Assembly: GCF_014334325.1 (NCBI RefSeq)
Contig: NZ_JACSET010000001.1
Location: forward strand, 29,769 to 93,768
Reading direction: 5' to 3'
Origin: Treponema sp. Marseille-Q4130
Lineage (GTDB): Bacteria; Spirochaetota; Spirochaetia; Treponematales; Treponemataceae
Length of the DNA: 64,000 bases
Shown in pieces: positions 8,386-16,491 of this stretch. The notes beneath the pieces are model-generated. The model ran no database searches, had not been told where the DNA came from, and saw only the letters and a program-made list of their open reading frames with translations. Numbering within the stretch: position 1 is the stretch's first letter; the number at the start of each line of letters is the position of its first letter. A program made the position numbers and the translations under genes.

Positions 8386-9170
8386 TCGGCGAGGATAAAG
8401 TGATTGACGGACTGCAAGCCCGACTCGGGATCGACGTAGCGGCGCAGCTTTGCGTTTCCGACGATTTTTTTCAGATACGTGAGCAGATCGTTGTTTTTCG
8501 CAAGCTGACCGTCGACGGCAAGCATAAAATCGACGGAGCGGCGGACAAAATCCGGTACTTCTTTTACGAAAGTCTGTTCCGATTCGTTTTTAATAATGCC
8601 GTCGATGCCGGCTTCCTGCGCTTTATCGAGCACGATGTCCGCAGTGCCTTCCGTACCCGATACGTCGTCCTGTGAAAAAAACGAAAACACGGGAAACGGA
8701 AAGACGCCGTCGTGTCTGTCCTGCAGGTGAGCGACGCCGAAATGCGTATTTTCCGGTGCGCCGAGCAGGATGAGACCGCGCAATTTTTTTCCCCCGACAA
8801 AGAGCGGCAGCTCCGCCGCAACCGAACGGGAACCGCGTCTGAAATCGTCGGGAAAAACGATCGGTAAAATAAGACCGCCGTCCGAAGCGAATCCGTATTT
8901 TGCCGACAAGGTTTCCGTCATCGAAGCGACAAAAGCCGCCTCGTTATAGCCGTAGCCGAAGAATATGCAGACGACTTCATCGGAACAGTGCCACCGCTGT
9001 GTCGGCAGCTTGAGGTTCGCCGCGTCTTTTCCTGCAGCGGAAACGGGAATCGCCCTTTCTTCAGTTATCACTGAGGCCGACTTCGTTTGTCCGCCGCACG
9101 AAAGCAGGAGGCAACACAGTGCGATTGCAGTAAGCGATATACGGACTTTCATGTTTTTCTGCCAAGCCAT
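8382..9170 (-). CDS. Putative lipoprotein of unknown function
   Basis: A 262-residue protein with a lipoprotein signal: hydrophobic residues 11-23 end in Leu-Leu-Ser-Cys25, followed by Gly-Gly. I do not recognise the family. The body alternates hydrophobic strands and helices (CIFFGYGYNE, LRGLILLGAPENTHFG, FPVFSFFSQDD), reminiscent of a periplasmic-binding-protein-like alpha/beta fold, but this is only an impression. Start at ATG 9170 is chosen because TATACT lies seven bases upstream and no ribosome-binding site precedes either Met; the second Met (9152) would also leave a good signal peptide. The gene forms an operon with the phosphoesterase. Confidence 0.7.
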   Translation of the reverse strand: MAWQKNMKVRISLTAIALCCLLLSCGGQTKSASVITEERAIPVSAAGKDAANLKLPTQRWHCSDEVVCIFFGYGYNEAAFVASMTETLSAKYGFASDGGLILPIVFPDDFRRGSRSVAAELPLFVGGKKLRGLILLGAPENTHFGVAHLQDRHDGVFPFPVFSFFSQDDVSGTEGTADIVLDKAQEAGIDGIIKNESEQTFVKEVPDFVRRSVDFMLAVDGQLAKNNDLLTYLKKIVGNAKLRRYVDPESGLQSVNHFILAD

Positions 9171-9177
9171 TGTCCGA

Positions 9178-9206
9178 AGTATAACGGATTTATCCGGCCA
9201 TGAAAA
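9178..9206 (-). promoter_or_regulatory. Promoter of the lipoprotein/phosphoesterase operon, leaderless arrangement
   Basis: On the minus strand TTTTCA (9206-9201), a 17-bp spacer and TATACT (9183-9178). Seven bases then separate it from the ATG at 9170, and there is no Shine-Dalgarno. Confidence 0.6.
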
Positions 9207-9414
9207 TACGCTCTGCCGTTCGCCGCAGTTTTCGATTCCTTAAAAGCGACGCGCTATTTGAGCGGAGCTTTTAAAAGCCTACGCCCGCGTGGAGCGCCGC
9301 GAAGCGTTCTCGCCGCAAGCGGAAGCGGCGGCGGGAATGAGGGTTACCGAAGCGCGGAAGGCGGGATGGCAAAACGGTGTCGTCCGAACCGACTTTAATT
9401 GTGACAAACGGAAC

Positions 9415-9443
9415 TTGTTGATTTGCTCATAATCGAGTATATT
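9415..9443 (+). promoter_or_regulatory. Promoter of the HdeD-like gene, leaderless arrangement
   Basis: TTGTTG (9415-9420), 17-bp spacer, TATATT (9438-9443), then six bases to the ATG at 9450. No ribosome-binding site. The 240 bases between this gene and the divergent lipoprotein hold nothing else I can name, apart from a copy of a short dispersed repeat near 9306-9319. Confidence 0.6.
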
Positions 9444-9449
9444 TACGGT

Positions 9450-10064
9450 ATGAGAAAAACAGATTTTATGCTCGGCGCGCTGCTTGCACTCGTTGCACTC
9501 ATGATGATCATAGCGCCGGAGCAATGTATAAAAGTCGCCGTCATCGCACTCGGTATCGAAGCCGTCATAAACGGTCTATTCAATTTAATTAAAATCCGGC
9601 AGCTCGTCGATGATAAATCCTTTCAACTCACCGTCATCGTTCGAAGTCTTATCAGCATCTTCATCGGCATCCTCGCGATCGTTTTGCCGCTGCGTTTTGC
9701 CGAAGCGATGTGGACGGTTATGCTCTACGTGCTTGCGGCCTACCTTCTTGCGTCGGCCTTCCTCGAACTGTACATGCTTGCAAAACTCCGCGATACGAAT
9801 ATAGAGCGCCGCCGTTATATGCTCGAAGTGATCATATCGTTCGTCGGCGCTATCGTGCTGTTTATCGTTCCGCAGCAGATAGGTCTTGTGCTCGTGCGCA
9901 TCCTCGGTCTTTTGCTGCTTGCGGTCAGCGCGGGATATATACTGTTCGAATGGCATGACCGTCCGATCGTCGTCGATGAAGTCGAAGTCGTCGACGATGT
10001 TCAGCCGCCCGTTTCGGATACGCTGCCGAACAACGATGCAAAAAACCGCCGCACGGAAAAATGA
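9450..10064 (+). CDS. HdeD/DUF308 family membrane protein
   Basis: A 204-residue inner-membrane protein with about six hydrophobic helices arranged as repeated pairs, as in the DUF308 (HdeD) family; the helix pattern starts at residue 6 and ends near 170. A Val/Asp/Glu-rich acidic tail (Val-Asp-Glu-Val-Glu-Val-Val-Asp-Asp) and a polar end face the cytosol. HdeD in E. coli is linked to acid resistance, but most homologues are uncharacterised. The frame could open upstream at 9423, but ATG 9450 is preferred because a -10 sequence lies six bases before it. It is the only gene of its transcript, followed by a hairpin and T-run. Confidence 0.8.
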   Translation: MRKTDFMLGALLALVALMMIIAPEQCIKVAVIALGIEAVINGLFNLIKIRQLVDDKSFQLTVIVRSLISIFIGILAIVLPLRFAEAMWTVMLYVLAAYLLASAFLELYMLAKLRDTNIERRRYMLEVIISFVGAIVLFIVPQQIGLVLVRILGLLLLAVSAGYILFEWHDRPIVVDEVEVVDDVQPPVSDTLPNNDAKNRRTEK

Positions 10065-10156
10065 CGGCAGGGCATTTCTGCCGCTCTTGATCGGCTTTAT
10101 AAATTATTAAATTCGATGTCCGAACGGTGATTCGGAAAAACGTAATGCAGCGGAGT

Positions 10157-10186
10157 AATCGTCGAATGAGCGTCGATTGATTTTTT
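10157..10186 (+). terminator. Rho-independent terminator after the HdeD-like gene
   Basis: An 8-bp stem, AATCGTCG with CGTCGATT (one T-T mismatch), around a 6-base loop, followed by GATTTTTT. It lies between the HdeD-like gene and thyX. Confidence 0.5.
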
Positions 10187-10211
10187 ATTAATTATTAGAT
10201 TAGGAGTATAT

Positions 10212-11048
10212 ATGGCTCACTGTGTTGTTCCCGAAGCGGAAGCGATTCTCGATAAAGAATATCCCGTGCTCGACAAGGGTTTTGTCCGCCTTGTCGATTA
10301 TTTCGGCGGAGACGCGCGGATCGTCCAAGCGGCGCGCGTTTCGTACGGAGAAGGAACGAAGACGGTTTCGCAGGACGGCGCGCTCATCGATTATCTTTTG
10401 CGCCACGAACACACTTCTCCCTTCGAACAGGTGGTGATGACCTTTCACCTTAAAATGCCGATATTCGTCGCGCGTCAATGGGTACGCCACCGCACGGGCA
10501 GGATGAACGAAGTGTCCGGCCGCTATTCGATCATGAAAGACGAATTCTACGTTCCCTCCGATGAAAACATCGCGCCGCAGAGTAAGGACAACAAGCAGGG
10601 GCGGGCGGCCGAACCCTTTTCAAAAGACGAAGCCGAAAAAATTCGATCGGCGCTCGAAGAAGGACAAAAGGCTGCCTACGAAACGTATACGAAACTCATC
10701 GATGCGTCTCTTGCGCGGGAAATCGCGCGCATCGATTTGCCGCTTGCGCTCTACACCGAATTTTATTGGCAAATGGATCTGCACAATCTCTTTCGCTTTT
10801 TGAAACTGCGGCTCGACGAACACGCGCAGTATGAAATCCGCGAATACGCAAAAGTTATCCTTGCGCTGTGCCGCACGGTCGCCCCTCTTGCGACGGGATC
10901 TTTTATCAATCACATAAACGAAGGCGTGCGCTTTTCGGCCGAAGAGATGGAAGCGCTGCGCAAAATACTTTCGGGCGAGCAAAATCCGCTCGAAGGAAAA
11001 AAGCGCGAACGTTTCGAAGAAAAACTGCGGACGGGAGTGCAGATGTAG
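10212..11048 (+). CDS. thyX: Flavin-dependent thymidylate synthase ThyX
   Basis: Makes dTMP from dUMP using methylenetetrahydrofolate and FAD, with NAD(P)H as reductant; cytosolic homotetramer. The ThyX signature RHR-x7-S is present as RHRTGRMNEVSGRYS near residue 92. Other family regions are the early VQAARVSYGEGTK and the C-terminal helical part with Glu-Phe-Tyr-Trp-Gln and Asn-Leu-x-Arg-Phe-Leu-x-Leu-Arg. At 278 residues it is slightly longer than the usual 220-260 because of a charged Lys/Glu insert around residues 122-150. ATG 10212 follows TTAGGAG. No thyA is in the window; ThyX use is known in treponemes. Confidence 0.96.
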   Translation: MAHCVVPEAEAILDKEYPVLDKGFVRLVDYFGGDARIVQAARVSYGEGTKTVSQDGALIDYLLRHEHTSPFEQVVMTFHLKMPIFVARQWVRHRTGRMNEVSGRYSIMKDEFYVPSDENIAPQSKDNKQGRAAEPFSKDEAEKIRSALEEGQKAAYETYTKLIDASLAREIARIDLPLALYTEFYWQMDLHNLFRFLKLRLDEHAQYEIREYAKVILALCRTVAPLATGSFINHINEGVRFSAEEMEALRKILSGEQNPLEGKKRERFEEKLRTGVQM

Positions 11049-11086
11049 TGCAACAGCGGAAAAGCGTTTTGCGTTTGCATAATGAA

Positions 11087-11118
11087 TCAAAAACGCTCTT
11101 CAAACGCTGCAGCTTTTA
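11087..11118 (+). repeat. CTCT/AGAG hairpin repeat, copy downstream of thyX
   Basis: CTCTTCAAACGCTGCAGCTTTTAGAGGC folds into an imperfect hairpin. It resembles the perfect hairpin at 60620-60645 and the imperfect one at 63404-63430 in its AGAGG right end and A/T-rich stem. It probably acts as a terminator of thyX. Confidence 0.45.
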
Positions 11119-11135
11119 GAGGCAACTTTGCCCAT

Positions 11136-11750
11136 TTATTTGTTTTTAATAATTATTTTATCGACGATCGTTTTCGCCGTCGTCAGGTGTGAAACGTCTG
11201 TGTAAATCTTTCCGTCGCTGCCGTCTTCGGAGCCCGTTCCCGAAAGTGTAAGCTCGATTTCGCCGCTCGCGTCCGCAGGTATCTTCGCTTCGTATACGAC
11301 GGAAGGCTGACCGTTGACGCCGGAATTTTTCTTCGTGTAAAAATCGTTGTAGTCGAAGCTCGTGTTGAACTCCGCTTTAATAACGTATGCTCCGTCTCCG
11401 ATTTCGGCCGTGAATACGACTCCTCCTTTCGGCGTTGCGGCCGTTACGGCGTCCACGTCGGCGTTGCCCGGAGCGCCTTTCGTGCTTTCGTAGTTTGCTG
11501 CATGATACCATACCGGAAGCGATTCCGGTCGCCCGGTTTTCGGTCCGACGATCCAATTACGCTTGCTTGCGCGCTGCGTGACGTAGAGCGTGCGCACGTA
11601 GTTTCCATTCGTATCTTCAAGCCAAACGGCGCATTGCGACGCCATTTTTTCTTTCCAATTTTTTCCGGCTCCGATGCTGACGGTTACTTCTCTTGCAAAA
11701 AGTCCCGCGCTCAAAAGCAGGATTCCCATAACTGCAAATGCTTTTTTCAT
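11136..11750 (-). CDS. DUF2271 domain secreted protein
   Basis: A 204-residue exported protein: residues 1-19 are a signal peptide ending Gly-Leu-Phe-Ala-Arg. The mature part has the DUF2271 pattern Cys-Ala-Val-Trp-Leu-Glu-Asp, Tyr-Val-Arg-Thr-Leu-Tyr-Val-Thr, then Arg-Pro-Glu-Ser-Leu-Pro-Val-Trp-Tyr-His-Ala, and a beta-rich C-terminal half with Tyr-Val-Ile-Lys-Ala-Glu-Phe-Asn. Function is unknown; in other bacteria DUF2271 proteins occur near flavin-transfer or redox lipoproteins. Start is ATG 11750, which overlaps the stop of the tetR gene by 4 nt, so regulator and target are probably one transcript. A longer frame to 11822 lies within tetR and is not used. Confidence 0.8.
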   Translation of the reverse strand: MKKAFAVMGILLLSAGLFAREVTVSIGAGKNWKEKMASQCAVWLEDTNGNYVRTLYVTQRASKRNWIVGPKTGRPESLPVWYHAANYESTKGAPGNADVDAVTAATPKGGVVFTAEIGDGAYVIKAEFNTSFDYNDFYTKKNSGVNGQPSVVYEAKIPADASGEIELTLSGTGSEDGSDGKIYTDVSHLTTAKTIVDKIIIKNK

Positions 11751-12346
11751 TGTATACCTCCGAAGATTGCATTCATCCATATTGCGATAAAGCGATTCGT
11801 ATATCGCTTTCCGTCGTTCCAATATTTTTTATCGCACTTTTTTAAAATGACCGATTCGATGCAGCCCCACAGTCCCGAAACGAGTATGCCCACGTCGAGC
11901 TCGGGATTTGCAGAACGCGCGATGCCGCTTTGGACACATTCTTTGAGCAGCGCGGCTCCTGTTCTGTTGCACACATAATACTGTTCGATGATTTTATCAT
12001 CCGCATCCGATGCCGATTTGATGCCCTGCATGACAAGCAGCGCTCTTCGCGGATTTTCAAAGCACCATGTGCGGAACGCATCGATCGCGCTGTACAGCCG
12101 TTTTTTACCGGGCCGCGAGCCTTTCGCTCCGTCAACGATTCGGGCGTTAAGTTCGTTTAAACAGTCGAGGCTGATCGCTTGAAAGAGTTCGTCTTTGTTC
12201 TTGTAGTAATGATAGATGTTTGCTGCCGTAATCCCGCAATTCGCCGCGATATCGCGCATGACGATCGCGTCGGGATTTTTGTGCATGAGCAGATCGAGCG
12301 TTTTCGCCTTTATCGCCGCGACGAGTTCCGGATTCGCGTTCCGCAT
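11747..12346 (-). CDS. TetR/AcrR family transcriptional regulator
   Basis: A 199-residue one-component repressor. The N-terminal helix-turn-helix is clear at about residues 25-50: ALVMRDIAANCGITAANIYHYYKNKDELF in family terms, with the conserved Ile-Tyr-x-Tyr-Tyr-x-x-Lys. The C-terminal part is the variable ligand-binding helical bundle with two Trp and several Cys. Start is ATG 12346 after GGGAGG. It shares a transcript with the DUF2271 gene through an ATGA overlap, suggesting that it controls its own operon. The inducer cannot be told from sequence. Confidence 0.92.
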   Translation of the reverse strand: MRNANPELVAAIKAKTLDLLMHKNPDAIVMRDIAANCGITAANIYHYYKNKDELFQAISLDCLNELNARIVDGAKGSRPGKKRLYSAIDAFRTWCFENPRRALLVMQGIKSASDADDKIIEQYYVCNRTGAALLKECVQSGIARSANPELDVGILVSGLWGCIESVILKKCDKKYWNDGKRYTNRFIAIWMNAIFGGIQ

Positions 12347-12539
12347 AGCGCCTCCCGTAAAGTTTTAGTAAACGATGATAATTTAACACTGTTTAATTAT
12401 CGTGTCAAGCGATGCCTATAAAACAGAGGGCAATGCAAAAATATATATAAGGACAGGGTTTAATGTATGGTATAAGCGCCGGAGAGCAAATTATTTACAG
12501 GATTCGCAAGTTTGCCGGACATCTGCAAGTGTTCTAGAA

Positions 12540-12737
12540 AATGTCGTTTTGTATGTACTCTTTGATTGCGTTTTGAAAGCTGTTTTTAGTATAATTGATA
12601 TTCGTCACGCTGACACCGACTTCGAGACTCGGCTTTTCAGGTATTGTCATAGAGGAAATTGTTTTTTGCGTTTTTGTCTTCATCGAAGAGATCAACGAAG
12701 ACGGAATCTTTATTCCGACGATTGTGTTTTGCCATAA
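12540..12737 (-). pseudogene. Rpn/PD-(D/E)XK transposase-type nuclease, internally deleted remnant
   Basis: From ATG 12737, with CGGAGA upstream and a TATAGT -10 further up, the frame reads like the exact N terminus of the Rpn (recombination-promoting nuclease, PDDEXK) family: M-A-K-H-N-R-x-x-K-D-S-V-F-V-D-L-F. After 32 codons it meets a stop. In the next frame a stretch follows that resembles later parts of the same family (V-S-V-T-N-I-N-Y-T-K-N-S and A-I-K-E-Y-I-Q-N-D-I), ending at TAG 12540. The nuclease core is therefore missing and the gene dead. It lies on the same strand as, and downstream of, the C-terminal fragment at 12914-13351, but cannot be its other half because the order is reversed. 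Confidence 0.6.
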
Positions 12738-12913
12738 AATCTCCGTAAAACCTCTACTATAACATATCGCGGAAATGTTGCGATTTCGGAGTTTTGCGAA
12801 AAAAATTATCGAAAAGACGTTGAGGATATAAAAGAGGGCATGAGGAATGAGAGCGGTAAAATCGATTTACAATGAGCCGATTACTTATACACTATACATC
12901 ACCGATTAATAAT

Positions 12914-13351
12914 TTACAGCTTTTCGACTTCTTCTTCGGTGAGGCCGGTCGCTTTTGCAATGTTTTCGATCGATAATTTGAGGGCGAGCAAGTTCTTTGC
13001 CGTTTCAAGCGCTTTTTGATGCGAACCGGCGGAAAATCCTTGCGCTTCGCCGCGTGAAAAGCCTTGTCGAACACCTTCCAGCATACCGACCCGTCTCGCA
13101 TCCGCTTCAAATGCAGTCATTATCATATATTCGCGCCTCCTTTCGTCGTTTTCTTTTACTTCCCGAATCTTGCTTTCGAGTTCCCCGATAAATCCGCTTT
13201 CGCCCTTTATGCCGTTCATATATTCCAACAGTGCTTTCAATTCAGGATTCGTCTCTTTTGCGGCCGCCGCACTATTTAAAATAACCTTTGTCACGCCGTC
13301 GGGTAACAACAGATCGGGATCTTCTTCACAGAAATTCTTAAACGTATACAC
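12914..13351 (-). pseudogene. C-terminal fragment of an Rpn/PD-(D/E)XK nuclease transposase
   Basis: About 145 codons match the C-terminal part of Rpn-family proteins: Val-Tyr-Thr-Phe-Lys-Asn-Phe-Cys-Glu-Glu, Asp-Gly-Val-Thr-Lys-Val-Ile-Leu-Asn, a Leu-Leu-Glu-Tyr-Met-Asn-Gly segment, a charged coiled-coil-like helix with Arg-Arg-Glu-Tyr-Met, a Gly-rich stretch, and the terminal Ile-Ala-x-x-Thr-Gly-Leu-Thr-Glu-Glu-Glu-Val-Glu-Lys. The catalytic N-terminal half is absent. Upstream of about 13351 the frame runs into the 3' end of the methyltransferase gene on the same strand, so the fragment was joined to that gene by deletion or insertion. A GTG at 13351 could start it, without a convincing ribosome-binding site. 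Confidence 0.7.
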
Positions 13352-14648
13352 GGGATGTCCCCGATTCCTGCAGCAACTTCTGCAGTATCGGCTCGGCGTG
13401 CAGTGCATCGGTGAGCGCTTTTGCTTCTCCGCTTGCACGGGCTTCCGCTTGAGCGGCGGCAGCATTCGCTTTTTCGCTTGCTCTTTTTGCCGGCGCACTT
13501 CCTTTTGTACCGCCGCCCGCTTCCCGTTTGACGGCGCGGATCAAAATATTTTTCGGCGTGTGTTCGAGCGCGATGAATTCGAGGAGCTTGACGTCGTACC
13601 CCGCTTTTTCGAGGTATTCGGCACGGAGCGCATCGGTTGCAAGGGCGGCAAAGCGCTCTTTGATGATGCCGTATTTTAAAAGCGGAGCGAACGCGGCGTC
13701 CGCGGTATTTTTATCGAGAGCGGCGTTCAGTTCGTGCTGACAGCAGGGTACGCTTAAAATCGCTTTGCAACCGCAGTTTACGGCATAGGCGAGTGCGTAA
13801 TCGGTCGCCGTATCGCATGCGTGCAGCGTGATGATGATGTCGGCTTTATCTCCGTCCGCATAAGAGGCGATGTCGCCTGCGGCAAAGTCGAGCCCTTCCG
13901 CTCCGAGCGCCGCCGCCGTTTTATTGCAATAAGCGACGACATCTTTTTTCAAATCGAGTCCCGTAATGAGAGCGTCGATTTTTTTTATCTCTTTGAGATA
14001 ATAGTGAAGCGCAAAGGTGAGGTACGATTTTCCCGAGCCGAAGTCGATGATGCGCAGCGGACGCGAACTGCCTGCCGCGCGCATGACAGCAGGAATGATA
14101 TCGTCGATGAATTCGAGAAAGCGGTTTATTTGCCGGAACTTATCGTACTTCGACGCGACGACTTTTCCTTCGGCCGTCATCACTCCGAGAAGCACGAAAA
14201 ACGGCGCGGGCTTTCCTTCGGGGATGAGGTAATTTTTTGTACGGTTGTGTCCTCTCGCACTCGATTGACCGGCGCAGGAATTTTCGCGTTCTGCATCGCC
14301 GCATTCCGTATCACCGCAGTTCGAGCCGAATTGCCGGCGAGGTACGTTTTCGATCGACTTTCGGAGCGTCGTCGTTTTTCCGTTTTTATTTCCGAGTATC
14401 GTGATGATTTCGATTTCCGTACGCTCGACGCAGTTTTTAAACGTCGTACCCGCGTGCGCTTTCAAAAAATCGCCGAATTCTTCTTCCGTGTAATACTCCT
14501 GAAAGACCTGCGTCGCAGTAAATTTTTCCGCAAAATACGCTTTGCCCGAAGAAGCTGCGTGCCGCTTTATTTTTATGCGGGTATACGGTTTGCCCAAAAT
14601 CGCTTCGACGTTTTTTACCGGTTTTGAAAACGTTGCCGAAAGTATCAT
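13338..14648 (-). CDS. SAM-dependent methyltransferase (Methyltransf_32-like)
   Basis: A 436-residue protein whose central domain (about residues 195-375) is a Rossmann methyltransferase: IIDFGSGKSYLTFALHYYL is motif I, then Gly-Leu-Asp-Leu-Lys-Lys, Ala-Gly-Asp-Ile, and the family-specific TLHACDTATD and VPCCQHELN. The last two recall the METTL25/RRNAD1-type Methyltransf_32 family; the substrate is not known. Between residues 100 and 145 is a low-complexity Ser/Arg/Cys insert, and the last 60 residues are Ala/Lys/Glu rich. ATG 14648 is selected because TATACT lies seven bases upstream; the longer frame to 14990 is antisense to parA. The stop lies inside the joint with the Rpn fragment, so the natural C terminus may be altered. 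Confidence 0.85.
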   Translation of the reverse strand: MILSATFSKPVKNVEAILGKPYTRIKIKRHAASSGKAYFAEKFTATQVFQEYYTEEEFGDFLKAHAGTTFKNCVERTEIEIITILGNKNGKTTTLRKSIENVPRRQFGSNCGDTECGDAERENSCAGQSSARGHNRTKNYLIPEGKPAPFFVLLGVMTAEGKVVASKYDKFRQINRFLEFIDDIIPAVMRAAGSSRPLRIIDFGSGKSYLTFALHYYLKEIKKIDALITGLDLKKDVVAYCNKTAAALGAEGLDFAAGDIASYADGDKADIIITLHACDTATDYALAYAVNCGCKAILSVPCCQHELNAALDKNTADAAFAPLLKYGIIKERFAALATDALRAEYLEKAGYDVKLLEFIALEHTPKNILIRAVKREAGGGTKGSAPAKRASEKANAAAAQAEARASGEAKALTDALHAEPILQKLLQESGTSRVYV

Positions 14649-14655
14649 ACTATCG

Positions 14656-14661
14656 AGTATA
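14656..14661 (-). promoter_or_regulatory. -10 element of the methyltransferase gene, leaderless arrangement
   Basis: TATACT on the minus strand, then seven bases to ATG 14648, no Shine-Dalgarno. It faces the parA -10 element across only 19 bp, so the two divergent promoters overlap and may exclude each other. Confidence 0.55.
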
Positions 14662-14677
14662 CTATTTTCCGAAAAAA

Positions 14678-14686
14678 TGATATAGT
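14678..14686 (+). promoter_or_regulatory. parA extended -10 element, leaderless arrangement
   Basis: TGA-TATAGT, with the hexamer at 14681-14686, then seven bases to the ATG at 14694. No ribosome-binding site is present. Confidence 0.55.
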
Positions 14687-14693
14687 AAAGCGT

Positions 14694-15449
14694 ATGGGTA
14701 AATGTCTCGTATTCGTAAATCAAAAAGGCGGCGTCGGCAAGACGACGTCGGTTATCAATATCGGCGCATATATGGCGCTCGCCGGCAAAAAAACGCTCCT
14801 TGTCGATTTCGATCCGCAGGGCAATATGTCCAGCGGCGTCGGAGTGTCGAAAGACAAGCCGACCGTTTACGAGCTCATCGCCGGTCTCGCATCTCCCGCC
14901 GACGTCATCAAACACGCATCGGTAAAAAATCTCGACGCCGTCAGCGCTTCCATCGATTTGTCGGGAGCCGCGATAGAACTCGTCGATCAAAGCGACCGCG
15001 AATTTTACCTCAAAAAATCGCTCGAAAACTTAAAGAACGAATACGATTACATTCTCATCGATTGTCCCCCGTCTCTCGGCATTTTGACGCTGAACGGTCT
15101 TGCCGCCGCGGACGCGGTGCTCGTTCCGATGCAGTGCGAATACTTTGCGCTCGAAGGCATTACGCTCCTGCTCCAGACGGTAAAAAAAGTGCAGCAGGGC
15201 ATCAACAAAAATCTTGTGATCGGCGGTATATTTTTTACGATGTACGATTCGCGCACGCGTCTCGCACAGGATGTCGTAACGCAGGTAAAGTCGTATTTTA
15301 AAGATCTCGTTTTTTCTACGATCATCCCGCGCAACGTGCGTCTTTCAGAAGCGCCGTCCAGAGGTCAGCCGATCTGCGAATACGATCCGTCGTGCGTCGG
15401 AGCGGTCAGTTATAAAAAACTTGCGGAAGAGGTGATGCGCCGTGGCTAA
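14694..15449 (+). CDS. parA: Chromosome-partitioning ATPase ParA (Soj)
   Basis: A 251-residue P-loop ATPase that binds DNA non-specifically and moves ParB-parS complexes to segregate chromosomes. The deviant Walker A motif KGGVGKTT lies at residues 11-18, with Asp-Phe-Asp-Pro-Gln-Gly-Asn (Walker A') at about 39-45 and Ile-Asp-Cys-Pro-Pro-Ser (Walker B) near 122. Length and absence of an N-terminal HTH match the chromosomal Soj type. It overlaps parB by 8 nt. No Shine-Dalgarno is present; the start is set by the -10 element and the family N terminus. Confidence 0.96.
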   Translation: MGKCLVFVNQKGGVGKTTSVINIGAYMALAGKKTLLVDFDPQGNMSSGVGVSKDKPTVYELIAGLASPADVIKHASVKNLDAVSASIDLSGAAIELVDQSDREFYLKKSLENLKNEYDYILIDCPPSLGILTLNGLAAADAVLVPMQCEYFALEGITLLLQTVKKVQQGINKNLVIGGIFFTMYDSRTRLAQDVVTQVKSYFKDLVFSTIIPRNVRLSEAPSRGQPICEYDPSCVGAVSYKKLAEEVMRRG

Positions 15450-16389
15450 AAAAGGCGGACTCGGACTGGGGCGGGGACTCGACGCGCTCATGAATACGGG
15501 CGGAGAAAGCGCTTCCGTCGATGCGGATGTCGTTTCCGTGTCGGATATCGCCGTAGGTGCGAAGCTGCCCGAAGGTATAGAATCGGATGCGGACGGCGCG
15601 CTGTGGGCGGACGTCGCTCTATTGCAGCCGAATCCCCGTCAGCCGCGCAGAGAATTCGATCAGACCTTGCTCGAAGAACTCGCTTCTTCGATCAAAGAGC
15701 ACGGCGTCGTGCAGCCGATCATCATCGAACCTGCAGGTGAAAAAAACTTTTTTATCATCGCCGGTGAGCGCCGCACGCGCGCGGCAAAGCTTGCGGGGCT
15801 TCAAAAAGTTCCCGTGCAGATACGGCGCTACAACGATCAAAAAAAACTCGAAATCGCGCTCATCGAAAATATTCAGCGTACCGATTTGAATCCGATCGAA
15901 GAAGCGGCGGCGTATTACAATCTCATGCAGATGGGAGATCTGAGCCAGGACGAAGCGGCGCAGCGCGTGGGCAAAAAACGTTCCACCGTTGCAAATGCGC
16001 TCCGCCTCTTAAAACTCCCCGACGATATGCAGGCTTCTCTCATCGAAGGAAAGCTCACGGCAGGTCATGCGCGTGCGCTGCTTTCGGTCGTAAACCCCGC
16101 AGACCAGCGCGTACTTTTTAATAAAATTATCGCAGACGGTCTTTCCGTGCGCCAAGCCGAAGAAAGTGCCTCATCGTTCAACGGCGGAGGCAGAGCTGCG
16201 GACGCGAAAAAAAAGCAAAAAAAGAGCGGAGCAAAAGATACCGATATCGCCGCAATCGAACAGAGATTTATCGAAAAGCTCGGTACAAAGTGCAAAATCA
16301 ACGGGACGCTTGAAAAGGGTTCGATCGAAATCGATTATTTCAGCCGCGCCGATTTGGACAGGCTCTACGACGTCATCTCCGGAACATAA
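15442..16389 (+). CDS. parB: Chromosome-partitioning protein ParB (Spo0J)
   Basis: A 315-residue CTPase-type clamp that loads at parS and stimulates ParA. Domains in order: a short basic N terminus with the ParA-stimulating Leu-Gly-Arg-Gly-Leu-Asp-Ala-Leu (residues 7-15), the CTP-binding region with Gln-Pro-Asn-Pro-x-Gln-Pro-Arg and GERRTRAAKLAGL, the ENIQR-x-DLNPIEEA box, the HTH LSQDEAAQRVGKKRSTVAN, a Lys-rich linker near residue 255, and the C-terminal dimer domain. The start is GTG 15442, overlapping the end of parA. No consensus parS was seen in the window. Confidence 0.96.
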   Translation: MAKKGGLGLGRGLDALMNTGGESASVDADVVSVSDIAVGAKLPEGIESDADGALWADVALLQPNPRQPRREFDQTLLEELASSIKEHGVVQPIIIEPAGEKNFFIIAGERRTRAAKLAGLQKVPVQIRRYNDQKKLEIALIENIQRTDLNPIEEAAAYYNLMQMGDLSQDEAAQRVGKKRSTVANALRLLKLPDDMQASLIEGKLTAGHARALLSVVNPADQRVLFNKIIADGLSVRQAEESASSFNGGGRAADAKKKQKKSGAKDTDIAAIEQRFIEKLGTKCKINGTLEKGSIEIDYFSRADLDRLYDVISGT

Positions 16390-16491
16390 TTTTCAGTTTT
16401 ACGTTCAGCGGTGCCGGAGACTGCGGTACCGAAATGTACGCCTCTTTTTGTAACTGCATACGTGTGCATCTGTTTTTCTACGGAGGATGCC

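Noticed and set aside
12508-12524. TTTGCCGGACAT shared with the 89-bp repeats at 28710 and 29215
   Set aside because: Only 12 bases match and the flanks differ, so common origin cannot be argued from this alone.
12402-12737. Plus-strand 111-codon frame
   Set aside because: It lies opposite the Rpn remnant and shows a Cys/Arg-rich composition with no start signal.
14649-14990. Upstream extension of the methyltransferase frame
   Set aside because: It is antisense to parA, has no methyltransferase-like residues, and a clear -10 element lies just before ATG 14648.
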